64,000 bases of DNA from Alphaproteobacteria bacterium casp-alpha6 (GTDB taxonomy: Bacteria; Pseudomonadota; Alphaproteobacteria; Rhodobacterales; Rhodobacteraceae), in contig LFER01000002.1 of the NCBI GenBank assembly GCA_001510135.1, forward strand, positions 1-64,000, read 5' to 3'. The translations under genes and the position numbers were made by a program. Positions 53,919 to 62,331 of this stretch are shown piece by piece. Within the stretch, counting starts at the first letter, position 1. Each line of letters begins with the position of its first letter. The notes beneath the pieces are model-generated. The model was given only the letters and a program-made list of their open reading frames with translations. It was not told the DNA's origin and did no database searches.

Positions 53919-54755
53919 ATGAAAGATCAGATTGTAGAAAATTATGTTGGTCGCAATTTGTCTGAAACAGGGGCGATAAGCGCACAGCGTTGCTCTGAAA
54001 TCTTTGCAACATTTGGCTGGCAGGGCGAGACAACAGTGGGAAGTGTCTTGCCACAGCTTTGCCATTGGTGCGCTTTTTCTCCAGTGGTTTCAACCGATGA
54101 ACTGGGCGAAGACGGGCATCCGGGCAAAGGCGCGTTTTTACCAGATCTCGGCTTAGAGCGGCGCATGTGGGCAAGCGGACGTCTGGACTTTCTGCAAGAT
54201 TTGCATGTCGGGGAAGTCCTCACGCGCAGCGCGACCATCGAAAAAGTTGACATAAAGGAGGGAACAAGCGGGAAAATGGCGTTTGTCACGGTAGCCCACG
54301 AAGTGTCCGGTCAAAACGGGCTCGCGATCCGTGAATCCCAGAGCATTGTGTATCTTGCAATGCCGAAATCCTTTGAGCCGCCCGCAAAACGCCCTATGCC
54401 GCAGGACAAAGTATTTGACCATCGCTATGCCATGCCGACCACGCGTCTGTTTCGGTTTTCCGCGATCACATTCAACGCCCATCGCATCCATTTTGATTTG
54501 CCCTACGCGCAAGAAGTTGAAAAATATCCGGGCCTCGTTGTGCATGGCCCGATGCAAGCCATGCTGTTGGCCAAAGCGTCCACAGACCATGCGCAAAAAG
54601 CTCTGACACAGTTTTCGTTTCGTGGCGTGCATCCATGTTTTCATTTTGACGATCTCGCACTCTGTGCAGAAGCAACCGCGGATGGGGATGGATTGAACCT
54701 TTTTGCGGGTGTCCCCGGGGGGCATCAGACCATGCAGGCAAAGGCCAACTGGTAA
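53919..54755 (+). CDS. FAS1-like/HTD2-type acyl-CoA hydratase (mesaconyl-C4-CoA hydratase-like)
   Basis: 278-residue two-half hot-dog protein of the HTD2/MaoC group. Family cues are LPQLCHWCAFSP, RRMWASGRLDFLQDLHVGE, and in the second half FRFSAITFNAHRIHFDLPYA with GLVVHGPMQAMLLA containing the active-site Asn/His equivalents. The start is the ATG at 53919 with GGGCGGAAAG before it. Similar proteins hydrate mesaconyl-C4-CoA in the 3-hydroxypropionate bicycle. The adjacent family III CoA-transferase, 12 bases downstream, makes that or a related branched dicarboxyl-CoA substrate plausible. Confidence 0.8.
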   Translation: MKDQIVENYVGRNLSETGAISAQRCSEIFATFGWQGETTVGSVLPQLCHWCAFSPVVSTDELGEDGHPGKGAFLPDLGLERRMWASGRLDFLQDLHVGEVLTRSATIEKVDIKEGTSGKMAFVTVAHEVSGQNGLAIRESQSIVYLAMPKSFEPPAKRPMPQDKVFDHRYAMPTTRLFRFSAITFNAHRIHFDLPYAQEVEKYPGLVVHGPMQAMLLAKASTDHAQKALTQFSFRGVHPCFHFDDLALCAEATADGDGLNLFAGVPGGHQTMQAKANW

Positions 54756-54767
54756 GAGGAGGCAGGT

Positions 54768-55988
54768 ATGAGCACTGTATTAAGCGGGATGCGTGTCGTT
54801 GAAGGATCAGCATTTGTTGCCGTCCCATTGGCGGGAATGACATTGGCACAGATGGGGGCAGATGTGATCCGCTTTGACCGTATTGAAGGTGGATTGGACG
54901 CAAAGCGTTGGCCCGTGGCAGAGAGCGGACAAAGCCATTTCTGGGCTGGAATGAACAAGGGAAAACGATCAATTGCAGTAAATATGCGAAGTCCGGAAGG
55001 TAAGGAATTGATCACGCGCGTAATTACCGCGCCGGGTGAGGATGCGGGTCTGTTTATTTCTAATCTGCGGGTCAGGGGATGGATGGATCATGAAACCCTT
55101 TCTCAACACAGAAATGATTTGATCATGGTGACACTGATGGGGGACCGGTTCGGAAGACCTGCGGTCGATTATACGGTGAACCCTGCCTTGGGTATTCCAC
55201 ATATCACCGGACCTGAAGGACATCCCGACCCTGTGGCAAATGCCCTTCCTGCATGGGATTTGATTGCCGGAAATATGGTTGTTTCGGCGCTATTGGCAGC
55301 AGAGCGCAGGCGCTTGCGCACCGGATTGGGTGATGACGTGGAACTGTCGTTGAAAGACGTTGCGGCAGCAAACCTTGGTCATTTGGGCATGATCGGCGAT
55401 GCTGCGACAAACCCTAATCAACGTGGCAAATCTGGCAACGATCTTTATGGGGCTTATGGTCATGATTTTCTTTGTGCGGATGGGCAGCGTGTGATGGTCA
55501 TCGGGCTAACAGATCGTCAATGGAAACTGATTGTCGATGCGACACAAAGCGGCGAAGCAATGGCAGCCCTTGAAAAAGAAACGGGTCTCTCCCTGAAAGA
55601 GGAAAGCAATCGGTGGGCGTTACGCCGTCAGATTTCTTCCGTGTTGGAACCGTGGTTTGCAAAGCGCAATCTTTCAGATTTTGCTGCGGAGTTTGACAAA
55701 GCGGGTCTGACCTGGTCCGTCTTTCGGTCTTTGAAAGACGCGCTAGAACATGACAAAGATCTCACAACCGATAATCCAATGTTTACCATGATGGACCAAC
55801 AGGGCTTGGGCCGTTTTCCTGTACCGGCCTCCCCCGTATCCTTTGCCCATTGCGGACAGAATGAGGCCCGTCCTGCTCCTAGATTAGGAGAACATACAGA
55901 AGAGATCCTGAGCGAGGTGGTCGGAGCCGATGACACGGAAATCGCGCAGCTTTTTGATAAGGGAATTGTCAGCAGTCAAGCCGCCTGA
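54768..55988 (+). CDS. Family III CoA-transferase (Mct-like)
   Basis: 406-residue CaiB/BaiF-type CoA-transferase. N-terminal GMRVVEGSAFVAVPLAGMTLAQ, RWPVAESGQSHFWAGMNKGK, and the conserved catalytic Asp in NALPAWDLIAGNMV. PAWD in this motif is what I recall for mesaconyl-CoA C1-C4 CoA-transferases. RBS GAGGAGG lies before the ATG. Paired with the hydratase upstream, it would move CoA within mesaconate or between small acids; succinyl-CoA-dependent transfer is the alternative. Convergent with regA 29 bases away. Confidence 0.82.
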   Translation: MSTVLSGMRVVEGSAFVAVPLAGMTLAQMGADVIRFDRIEGGLDAKRWPVAESGQSHFWAGMNKGKRSIAVNMRSPEGKELITRVITAPGEDAGLFISNLRVRGWMDHETLSQHRNDLIMVTLMGDRFGRPAVDYTVNPALGIPHITGPEGHPDPVANALPAWDLIAGNMVVSALLAAERRRLRTGLGDDVELSLKDVAAANLGHLGMIGDAATNPNQRGKSGNDLYGAYGHDFLCADGQRVMVIGLTDRQWKLIVDATQSGEAMAALEKETGLSLKEESNRWALRRQISSVLEPWFAKRNLSDFAAEFDKAGLTWSVFRSLKDALEHDKDLTTDNPMFTMMDQQGLGRFPVPASPVSFAHCGQNEARPAPRLGEHTEEILSEVVGADDTEIAQLFDKGIVSSQAA

Positions 55989-56017
55989 GCGATGTCGAGA
56001 TCATATAAGAAAACTGA

Positions 56018-56575
56018 TTATTTTGGCGATCTTTTTGCCAAAATCCGCTGCAGCGTGCGCCGGTGCATGTTCAAGCGGCGTGCTGTTTCGCTTACATTTC
56101 TATCACAAAGTTCATAAACACGTTGAATGTGTTCCCAACGCACCCGATCCGCGCTCATCGGATTTTCCGGTGGGGGCGGTAGATCATCATCTTTGGCAAG
56201 AAGCGCATTCACAACATCGGTCGCATCTGCAGGTTTACTAAGGTAATCAATGGCCCCAATTTTCACCGCCGCGACCGCGGTGGCAATTGCACCATAACCC
56301 GTCAGCACCACAACGCGGCAGCTGGGGCGTTTTTTCCGCAGAACGTCCACGACATCGAGCCCGTTGCCATCTTCTAGGCGCAGATCGACAACGGCATATG
56401 CAGGTGGTCTGGCAGTTGAAATCGCCCGTCCTGCAGCGACCGAACCCGCGGTTTCCACATCAAACCCCCGCTTTTCCATCGCCTTGGCAAGACGACGCAA
56501 AAAAGGCTCATCATCATCAACGATGAGTAGGGATTTGTCAGCGCCAATATCTTCAATCTTACGTTCAGCTACCAA
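56018..56575 (-). CDS. regA: Redox response regulator RegA/PrrA/ActR
   Basis: 185-residue two-component regulator of photosynthesis, respiration, nitrogen and carbon fixation genes in Alphaproteobacteria. Acidic pocket IVDDDEPF (18-25), phospho-acceptor Asp64 (VVDLRLEDGNG), LSKPAD, a proline linker (LPPPPENP) and a C-terminal Fis-like HTH (HIQRVYELCDRNVSETARRLNMHRR, split over 145-172). The match is end to end, including length. The 3' end contains ATTTTGGC/GCCAAAAT (56020-56044), which can fold at the junction with the convergent CoA-transferase gene. The SCO-family gene lies upstream in the same direction and regB is divergent from that. Confidence 0.95.
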   Translation of the reverse strand: MVAERKIEDIGADKSLLIVDDDEPFLRRLAKAMEKRGFDVETAGSVAAGRAISTARPPAYAVVDLRLEDGNGLDVVDVLRKKRPSCRVVVLTGYGAIATAVAAVKIGAIDYLSKPADATDVVNALLAKDDDLPPPPENPMSADRVRWEHIQRVYELCDRNVSETARRLNMHRRTLQRILAKRSPK

Positions 56576-56737
56576 ACGGGGACTCCGATCCTGCCATTGT
56601 CATAAGTTACAAATAGTGCCTATTCATATGATGGTCAAACACTGCCGACAAAAGACATGTTTATATGGTCATTGATAATCAAAAGGAAACAATTTCCATG
56701 GCTACTGAGCCTTCAGTTTTTACTTTTGAAATCTCAG

Positions 56738-57376
56738 TCATGATCTGGAAATGAAACATGCTGAGGTCTCGGCAACCACCTCAGCACTCTGATCCCGCCT
56801 GAAAAACTCAACAAACCCATGGTCGGGCAACATAAGGTACGTCATGGTCGAATGATCGACGAGGTAATATTCCTCATCTTCATCATCATGGGCTTTGTAA
56901 TATGTCCGATAGGCTTGGCTTGCGGCTTTGACCTGTTCGGGCGTTCCCGTCAGGCCAATCATTTTTGGATGAAGCCATTTTGTGAATTCTGCCACCACTT
57001 CTGGCGTGTCTCTTTTCGGATCAACAGAGATAAAGACCGGCGTTGCTGACATCCCGCGCTTTGCCAAGAGATCCACCGCCTCTGCATTGCGCGCACTGTC
57101 CAAGGGGCAGACATCCGGGCAGAACGTATATCCGAAATACACCAGCGAAGGCTCTGTGATCACCTCTCGTTCGCTCACGGTTATGCCGTTCTGATTGATC
57201 AGGGTAAACGGCCCCCCGATAGAGCCGGCCCCGCCAATGATCTGAGTACTGCGGCATTTTGCAAAAGGATCATCACTGCGATGAAAAAACGCCCACATCG
57301 GAGAGGTGACGAGCCAGAGGGACGATAAAAACCCTAAAACAACAATACTTGCCGTGATGAAGATTTTTTTTGACAA
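56738..57376 (-). CDS. senC: SCO1/SenC (PrrC) family copper protein
   Basis: 212-residue membrane-anchored thioredoxin-fold protein needed for Cu insertion into cytochrome oxidase and for redox signalling to RegB. N-terminal membrane segment (about 5-28), Cu-binding CPDVC motif (C86, C90 in FGYTFCPDVCPLD) and the distal His175 (VDHSTMTYL). The DPKRDTPEVVAEF segment is typical. Divergent from regB and upstream of regA, the conserved prr/reg order. Confidence 0.92.
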   Translation of the reverse strand: MSKKIFITASIVVLGFLSSLWLVTSPMWAFFHRSDDPFAKCRSTQIIGGAGSIGGPFTLINQNGITVSEREVITEPSLVYFGYTFCPDVCPLDSARNAEAVDLLAKRGMSATPVFISVDPKRDTPEVVAEFTKWLHPKMIGLTGTPEQVKAASQAYRTYYKAHDDEDEEYYLVDHSTMTYLMLPDHGFVEFFRRDQSAEVVAETSACFISRS

Positions 57377-57462
57377 AGCGTTACCCGAAATGCTTGCTTA
57401 CCTTTGCAGCTTCCTATCATCTTGGGGCTTGAGAACAAGTCAAAACTCTTGAAGAAAGATTC

Positions 57463-58848
57463 ATGACGGACACATACATCAGCCCATTTTCCGAAGGACG
57501 CCGCAGCAGTTGGATCAGATTGCGCACGCTCATCCTTTTGAGATGGGCCGCGATATTTGGACAAATAAGCGCAATCTTTATAGCCATTGGCTATTTTAAT
57601 CTACAGATCGAATTATTGCTTTGTCTGATTGCGATCGGTGTGTCGATTGCTGCGAACATCGGGGCGATGTTTGTTTTTCCGGGCAACAAACGTTTGTCGG
57701 AAACACAAAATATGTTGATGATCCTGTTTGATGTTCTGCAGCTTGGTTTTTTGCTTTATCTGACGGGAGGGTTGCAGAACCCGTTCAGTATCCTTTTGCT
57801 GGCGCCGGTTGCCGTGTCAGCGTCTGTTTTGACTCTGCGCTCTACCATTGTGCTTGGAGGAAGTGCGATTGTCATTGCGACGGTGCTATCGCTTTATCAC
57901 ATACCTCTGACCACAATTGATGGCTTACTTCTTGGTATCCCTGACATTTTTATATTTGGAAATTGGATCGCTATAGTGATCGCCCTGATTTTTCTAAGTG
58001 TTTATTCACGTTGGATTACAAGCGAAATGAATGCCATGGGAGATGCGTTATTGGCGACACAGATGGCGCTCAGCCGCGAACAGAAATTGACGGATCTTGG
58101 CGGTGTCGTTGCTGCCGCAGCGCATGAACTGGGCACTCCTTTGGCAACCATTAAACTCACCAGTGCTGAGCTGATGGAAGAATTGCAAGGACAGCCCGAA
58201 CTTTATGAAGATGCCGAGTTGATCAAAAAGCAGGCAGATCGATGCCGCGATATTTTGCGATCCATGGGGCGGGTCGGCAAAAGCGACAAACACCTCCGAT
58301 CGGCCCCCATAAGTGAAATTATTCGCGAAGCGGCTGAGCCCCATACAAAACGTGGGATAAAAATTGAAAGTTCGTTTCTAGGGCGGGATGAGGCAGAAGT
58401 CGCACAACCCATTGTGTTTCGTCATCCTGAGATTATTCACGGGCTTCGCAATTTGATGCAGAATGCAGTTGATTTCAGCAGATCAAAGGTTTTGATCAAT
58501 GTTGTTTGGTCAAAGGATGCTCTTCGGATTGAAATTTTAGACGACGGGCCCGGTTTTCCGGTTGGAATATTGTCACGGATAGGCGATCCATTCATGGGGA
58601 CACGGCGTTCAGAAAACACCATCGGCGACCGGCCCGGATATGAAGGCATGGGTTTGGGTCTTTTTATTGCAAAAACCCTTTTAGAAAGAACTGGTGCAGA
58701 GCTGACATTTGCAAATGACCGTGATGCCTACCAGGATAATGCCGCCGCGATCAACAACGTGGGGGCTGTTGTCACGGTCGCATGGCAGAGATCGAAAATT
58801 GAACAACCCATTGGCGCTTTGGGCAAAAACCAGACGCTCAAAATTTAA
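57463..58848 (+). CDS. regB: Redox sensor histidine kinase RegB/PrrB
   Basis: 461-residue membrane sensor with six transmembrane helices (about 25-185). The quinone-associated motif GGLQNPF (102-108), H-box AAAAHELGTPLAT with phospho-His221, and the redox-active Cys261 in QADRCRDILRSMG are all present, as are the N and G boxes (LRNLMQNAVDF, DDGPGFP, GYEGMGLGLFIAK). It phosphorylates RegA according to the quinone/oxygen state. Diverges from senC. Confidence 0.95.
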   Translation: MTDTYISPFSEGRRSSWIRLRTLILLRWAAIFGQISAIFIAIGYFNLQIELLLCLIAIGVSIAANIGAMFVFPGNKRLSETQNMLMILFDVLQLGFLLYLTGGLQNPFSILLLAPVAVSASVLTLRSTIVLGGSAIVIATVLSLYHIPLTTIDGLLLGIPDIFIFGNWIAIVIALIFLSVYSRWITSEMNAMGDALLATQMALSREQKLTDLGGVVAAAAHELGTPLATIKLTSAELMEELQGQPELYEDAELIKKQADRCRDILRSMGRVGKSDKHLRSAPISEIIREAAEPHTKRGIKIESSFLGRDEAEVAQPIVFRHPEIIHGLRNLMQNAVDFSRSKVLINVVWSKDALRIEILDDGPGFPVGILSRIGDPFMGTRRSENTIGDRPGYEGMGLGLFIAKTLLERTGAELTFANDRDAYQDNAAAINNVGAVVTVAWQRSKIEQPIGALGKNQTLKI

Positions 58849-58923
58849 CAAATCGGTCATATTTTAATAAATTGTTAACTAATTGCCGCTGTATTTAAGT
58901 GTCAGTTTTTTGGGGGGAGATGT

Positions 58924-60114
58924 ATGCATTTATGGCTGGAAATAATGATCGTGCTTGGGGTCTGTCTGCCACTCACAGCATTGTTCCTTTTTAAAGTTGC
59001 GAAGTATTCCAAATCCCGAATGACCTCCGCTCAGACGACACAACAAATCGAACAATTTTTGAATAGCGTGGAGTTCCCGATTTGGTTCGTGGATAATGAT
59101 ATGCGGCTTACCTTTTGCAATTCCGCCTTTCAAGAAATTGATGAGCGCTGTTCCAAAGCATTCAGTTCAAGAAAAATTGATGCATCAGAGCCCATGGTTC
59201 AGCGCGTGTTGATTGAAGATACAAAAACCAAACAGCCTGCTTGGTTTGATATCTCTACGAAACAGGTTGGAGGGGGCTATGCCAATTATGCGCTCGATAT
59301 TACGGGTCTGGTCCATGCCGAGCAGGCGCAAAGAAATTTTGTCCAGACACTCACAAAAACATTTGCCCACCTTTCATTTGGCTTGGCGATTTTTGACCAG
59401 AAACGCAAATTGATTTTGTTCAATCCGGCATTGATTGATCTTACGCGACTAGGGGCTGAATTTCTCAGTGGCAAACCGGATTTGATGAGCGTATTTGACC
59501 GGTTGCGTGACAGTCAGATCATGCCTGAACCCAAAGATTATGCCGATTGGCGCCAAAGGTTAAATGAGATCACGGCAGAGGTGGAACAGGGGTTGTATCA
59601 AGAACTTTGGTCATTGCCGAATGGATCGGTTTACCGCGTCACGGGTCAGCCTCATCCGGATGGCGCGATTGCGATCCTGTTCGAAGATATATCCTCAGAA
59701 ATGATCACAAGCCGACGATTAAAATCAGACCTTGGCATCTACCATCAGGTTTTTGATGGGTTGGACAATGCGATTGTTTTGTTCAGCGAAACGGGCAGAA
59801 CACTTTTTGAAAACTTGGCCTATTATCGTTTGTGGCAGCATACGGACGAGCGTGCGATCAGCACGGATATTTTTGAAGAATTGGATGTTTGGCAGACATC
59901 CTTTGGCGAAAATCAGTTCTGGGCAGACATCCGCCGCGATCTGAATGACATCGAAGGGATGACTGCGTGGAACCGTGAAGTCAGCCTTCCGGCAGGACAA
60001 AGGTTCAACTTTACCCTCAAAAAACTTTCTGGTGGATTGCTGATGGCAAAATGGACACCGCTTTCTGAAGTGGAGAAAACCCGCGTTTTAACAGAAAATC
60101 GGCATGTTGCCTGA
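58924..60114 (+). CDS. PAS-domain membrane protein lacking a kinase domain
   Basis: 396-residue protein with an N-terminal membrane helix (about 3-26), a first PAS-like domain (FPIWFVDNDMRLTFCNSAF, 52-70), a second with LSFGLAIFDQKRKLILFNPA and a third C-terminal PAS-like stretch (FDGLDNAIVLFSETGRTLFE). It ends without histidine kinase, GGDEF or EAL domains. The middle PAS resembles those of DivL-type kinases. Lies 76 bases after regB and before tsaE, a position I believe is conserved in this group. A scaffold or partner-sensor role is inferred; the partner is unknown. Confidence 0.75.
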   Translation: MHLWLEIMIVLGVCLPLTALFLFKVAKYSKSRMTSAQTTQQIEQFLNSVEFPIWFVDNDMRLTFCNSAFQEIDERCSKAFSSRKIDASEPMVQRVLIEDTKTKQPAWFDISTKQVGGGYANYALDITGLVHAEQAQRNFVQTLTKTFAHLSFGLAIFDQKRKLILFNPALIDLTRLGAEFLSGKPDLMSVFDRLRDSQIMPEPKDYADWRQRLNEITAEVEQGLYQELWSLPNGSVYRVTGQPHPDGAIAILFEDISSEMITSRRLKSDLGIYHQVFDGLDNAIVLFSETGRTLFENLAYYRLWQHTDERAISTDIFEELDVWQTSFGENQFWADIRRDLNDIEGMTAWNREVSLPAGQRFNFTLKKLSGGLLMAKWTPLSEVEKTRVLTENRHVA

Positions 60115-60163
60115 GGTGTAAATCCACCTTGTGAAGTTTTTTCTGCACTGTCATGGTACACCT

Positions 60164-60640
60164 ATGGCACGACGTTTAACATCTGTTCACCTTAAATCTG
60201 AATTGGAGACGCAAAAGTTTGCTTTTGCTCTGAGCAGATTTTTGCAGAAAGAGGATATTCTTTTGCTGAGCGGGGATATTGGCGCTGGCAAAAGCTTTGT
60301 TGCGCGCGCGATTATTCAATCGTTGCAAGAGGAACCAGAAGATGTGCCTTCTCCGACGTTTACCCTTGTACAAACCTATGACACCCGACTTGGCGAGGTC
60401 TGGCATGCAGACCTGTATCGTCTATCGTCTATCGACGATGTTGAAGAATTGGGATTGTTGGAGGCATTTGACACAGCGATCTGCCTCATCGAATGGCCCG
60501 ATATCATGGGCCCACTTGTCCCTGACCGGGCGTTGAGGATAGAAATTTCCACTCTGGCAAAAACCCAAGAGCGCGGGATCGATTTGCATTATGAAGAGCA
60601 TCATTGGTCGGCACGGCTGGAGAGGCTCAATGACTGTTGA
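60164..60640 (+). CDS. tsaE: tRNA threonylcarbamoyladenosine biosynthesis ATPase TsaE
   Basis: 158-residue P-loop protein of the t6A pathway. Walker A SGDIGAGKS (about 36-44), VPSPTFTLV, WHADLYRL and IEWPD are typical. I start at the ATG at 60164; a GTG at 60131 would add 11 residues without support. The length matches the family. The amgK start overlaps its 3' end by 11 bases, so the two are translated together. Confidence 0.94.
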   Translation: MARRLTSVHLKSELETQKFAFALSRFLQKEDILLLSGDIGAGKSFVARAIIQSLQEEPEDVPSPTFTLVQTYDTRLGEVWHADLYRLSSIDDVEELGLLEAFDTAICLIEWPDIMGPLVPDRALRIEISTLAKTQERGIDLHYEEHHWSARLERLNDC

Positions 60641-61625
60641 AAAAGACCCAGAGATCATCGGGTTTTTGACGGCTCATGGATGGGGTGAGGCCTCATTTTT
60701 TCCGATGACATCGGATGCGTCTGCCCGCCGTTATGCACGGCTTTTGCAGTCCGGACGATCTGCAGTTTTGATGGATGCGCGGGATGTGGCGCGCACCCAG
60801 ACAGAGCAGTTTTGTAAAATAAGCGACCTGTTGCGTTCCCATGGTCTGTCTGCGCCGGAAATTTACGCCCGTGATTTTTCCTCTGGATTTTTACTTTTGG
60901 AGGATTTTGGAGATAGAGTGTTCTCCCGCCTTATGGATGGTGATCCAAAGCGTGAAGATGCACTTTATCGCAATGCAATAGATATGTTGGTGCATTTGCG
61001 CACACTTGTGCCTCCCAGGTCATTAACTGTTGCTTCCTCAGACGTCCTAGGCCCAATGATTGAGCCATTTTTTGAGAACTACCTCGTGAAAGATGGCAAG
61101 AATAAAGACAGGACGGCAAAGCTGCACTGCCACCTTCTTGAGGCATTGCGTATGATCGATGGACAAACGCGAGTCGTGTCGCTTCGTGATTTTCATGCTG
61201 AAAATATAATGTATCTGGACAACCGCATTGGTCCTGCCTCTGTGGGACTTTTGGATTTTCAGGATGCTTTTATCTCTCATGCGGCTTATGATCTGGTCTC
61301 ACTTCTTCAAGACGCAAGGCGGGATGTATCCCCTGAGATTGAAGGCGCCATGATTGACTATTACCTGTCAAAAGTAGAGGAAGATGGAGAAAGTTTTTTG
61401 TCTTGCTACCGCATTTTGGGGGTCCAAAGGAACTTGCGGATATTGGGCATTTTCGCCCGTCTAGCACTTCATCAGAACAAACCCTCTTATGCATCCCTGA
61501 TCCCTCGCGTCAGGGCCTATATCGAACGCACTGCGACGGCGCGGGAGTTTGATGCGTGGCGTGATGAGCTTTTTTCGCTCCTTTCGTCACCTGCTCAAGA
61601 TTTGGAAAGGGACCATCATGTCTGA
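60630..61625 (+). CDS. amgK: AmgK-like N-acetylmuramate/N-acetylglucosamine kinase
   Basis: 331-residue APH-fold kinase that phosphorylates the anomeric carbon of MurNAc or GlcNAc in peptidoglycan recycling, bypassing de novo UDP-MurNAc synthesis. Catalytic loop SLRDFHAENIMYLD, metal-binding LLDFQDAFISH, and LLLEDFGDRVF are visible. The start is the ATG at 60630 with GGAGAGG upstream. It overlaps tsaE by 11 bases and murU by 8. Its placement before murU supports the AmgK assignment over antibiotic phosphotransferases. Confidence 0.9.
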   Translation: MTVEKDPEIIGFLTAHGWGEASFFPMTSDASARRYARLLQSGRSAVLMDARDVARTQTEQFCKISDLLRSHGLSAPEIYARDFSSGFLLLEDFGDRVFSRLMDGDPKREDALYRNAIDMLVHLRTLVPPRSLTVASSDVLGPMIEPFFENYLVKDGKNKDRTAKLHCHLLEALRMIDGQTRVVSLRDFHAENIMYLDNRIGPASVGLLDFQDAFISHAAYDLVSLLQDARRDVSPEIEGAMIDYYLSKVEEDGESFLSCYRILGVQRNLRILGIFARLALHQNKPSYASLIPRVRAYIERTATAREFDAWRDELFSLLSSPAQDLERDHHV

Positions 61626-62331
61626 TGAAATATCCCTCATGGTCTTTGCTGCCGGTTTGGGTACGCGGATGGGGGATTGGGTACGCGACAAGCCAAAACC
61701 TTTGATTGAGGTGGGGGGACGTGCCTTACTTGATCATGCACTTTCCCTGAGGACGGATATTTGTCCCGTAAAAACGGTTGTGAATGCCCATTATAAAAAG
61801 GAAATGGTGACATCCTATCTGCGTAGTCATCAGGTGATCGTCTTAGATGAATGGCCCGATGTGCTTGAAACGGGTGGGGGGCTTCGCGCCGCTCTTCCCC
61901 ATTTGGGCACAAACCCGGTTATGACCTTAAATTCGGATGCGGTGTGGTTAGGGGAAAATCCTCTGGTCGCCCTGAAATCCAAATGGGATCCAAAAACCAT
62001 GGATGCGCTTTTGATGTGTGTCCGCCTTCAAGACACCGTAGGTCACAAAGGTCAAGGTGATTTTACGCGTAACGCCAATGGAATGTTGCAACGAAAAGGT
62101 GATCTCGTTTATTCTGGGGCACAAATTATCAAAACTGATCATTTAAATAAGATCAAAGACAATGTATTTTCGATTAACAGAATTTGGGACATAATGCTTA
62201 AGAAGAATAAGATTTTTGGTATGGAGTACAACGGGCTGTGGTGTGATGTCGGCACACCCGAGGGTGTGATCCTCGCAGAGGAGCAGATTGCAAAAATGGC
62301 GCCGCAGTCAGTATCACAAAATACCCTATGA
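61618..62331 (+). CDS. murU: MurU-like N-acetylmuramate-1-phosphate uridylyltransferase
   Basis: 237-residue nucleotidyltransferase. Signature AAGLGTRM (11-18), KPKPLIEVGGRALLDH and NSDAVW with metal-binding Asp. It makes UDP-MurNAc from the AmgK product. The start is the ATG at 61618, with GAAAGGGA upstream, inside the amgK 3' end. The stop overlaps the addB start as ATGA. Similarity to glucose-1-phosphate and mannose-1-phosphate nucleotidyltransferases is expected, but the amgK neighbour settles the role. Confidence 0.9.
   Translation: MSDEISLMVFAAGLGTRMGDWVRDKPKPLIEVGGRALLDHALSLRTDICPVKTVVNAHYKKEMVTSYLRSHQVIVLDEWPDVLETGGGLRAALPHLGTNPVMTLNSDAVWLGENPLVALKSKWDPKTMDALLMCVRLQDTVGHKGQGDFTRNANGMLQRKGDLVYSGAQIIKTDHLNKIKDNVFSINRIWDIMLKKNKIFGMEYNGLWCDVGTPEGVILAEEQIAKMAPQSVSQNTL

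Noticed and set aside
56020..56044. ATTTTGGC/GCCAAAAT hairpin as a dedicated terminator at the regA end
   Set aside because: It lies mostly within regA codons and no T-run follows in either direction; noted in the regA entry but not called separately.
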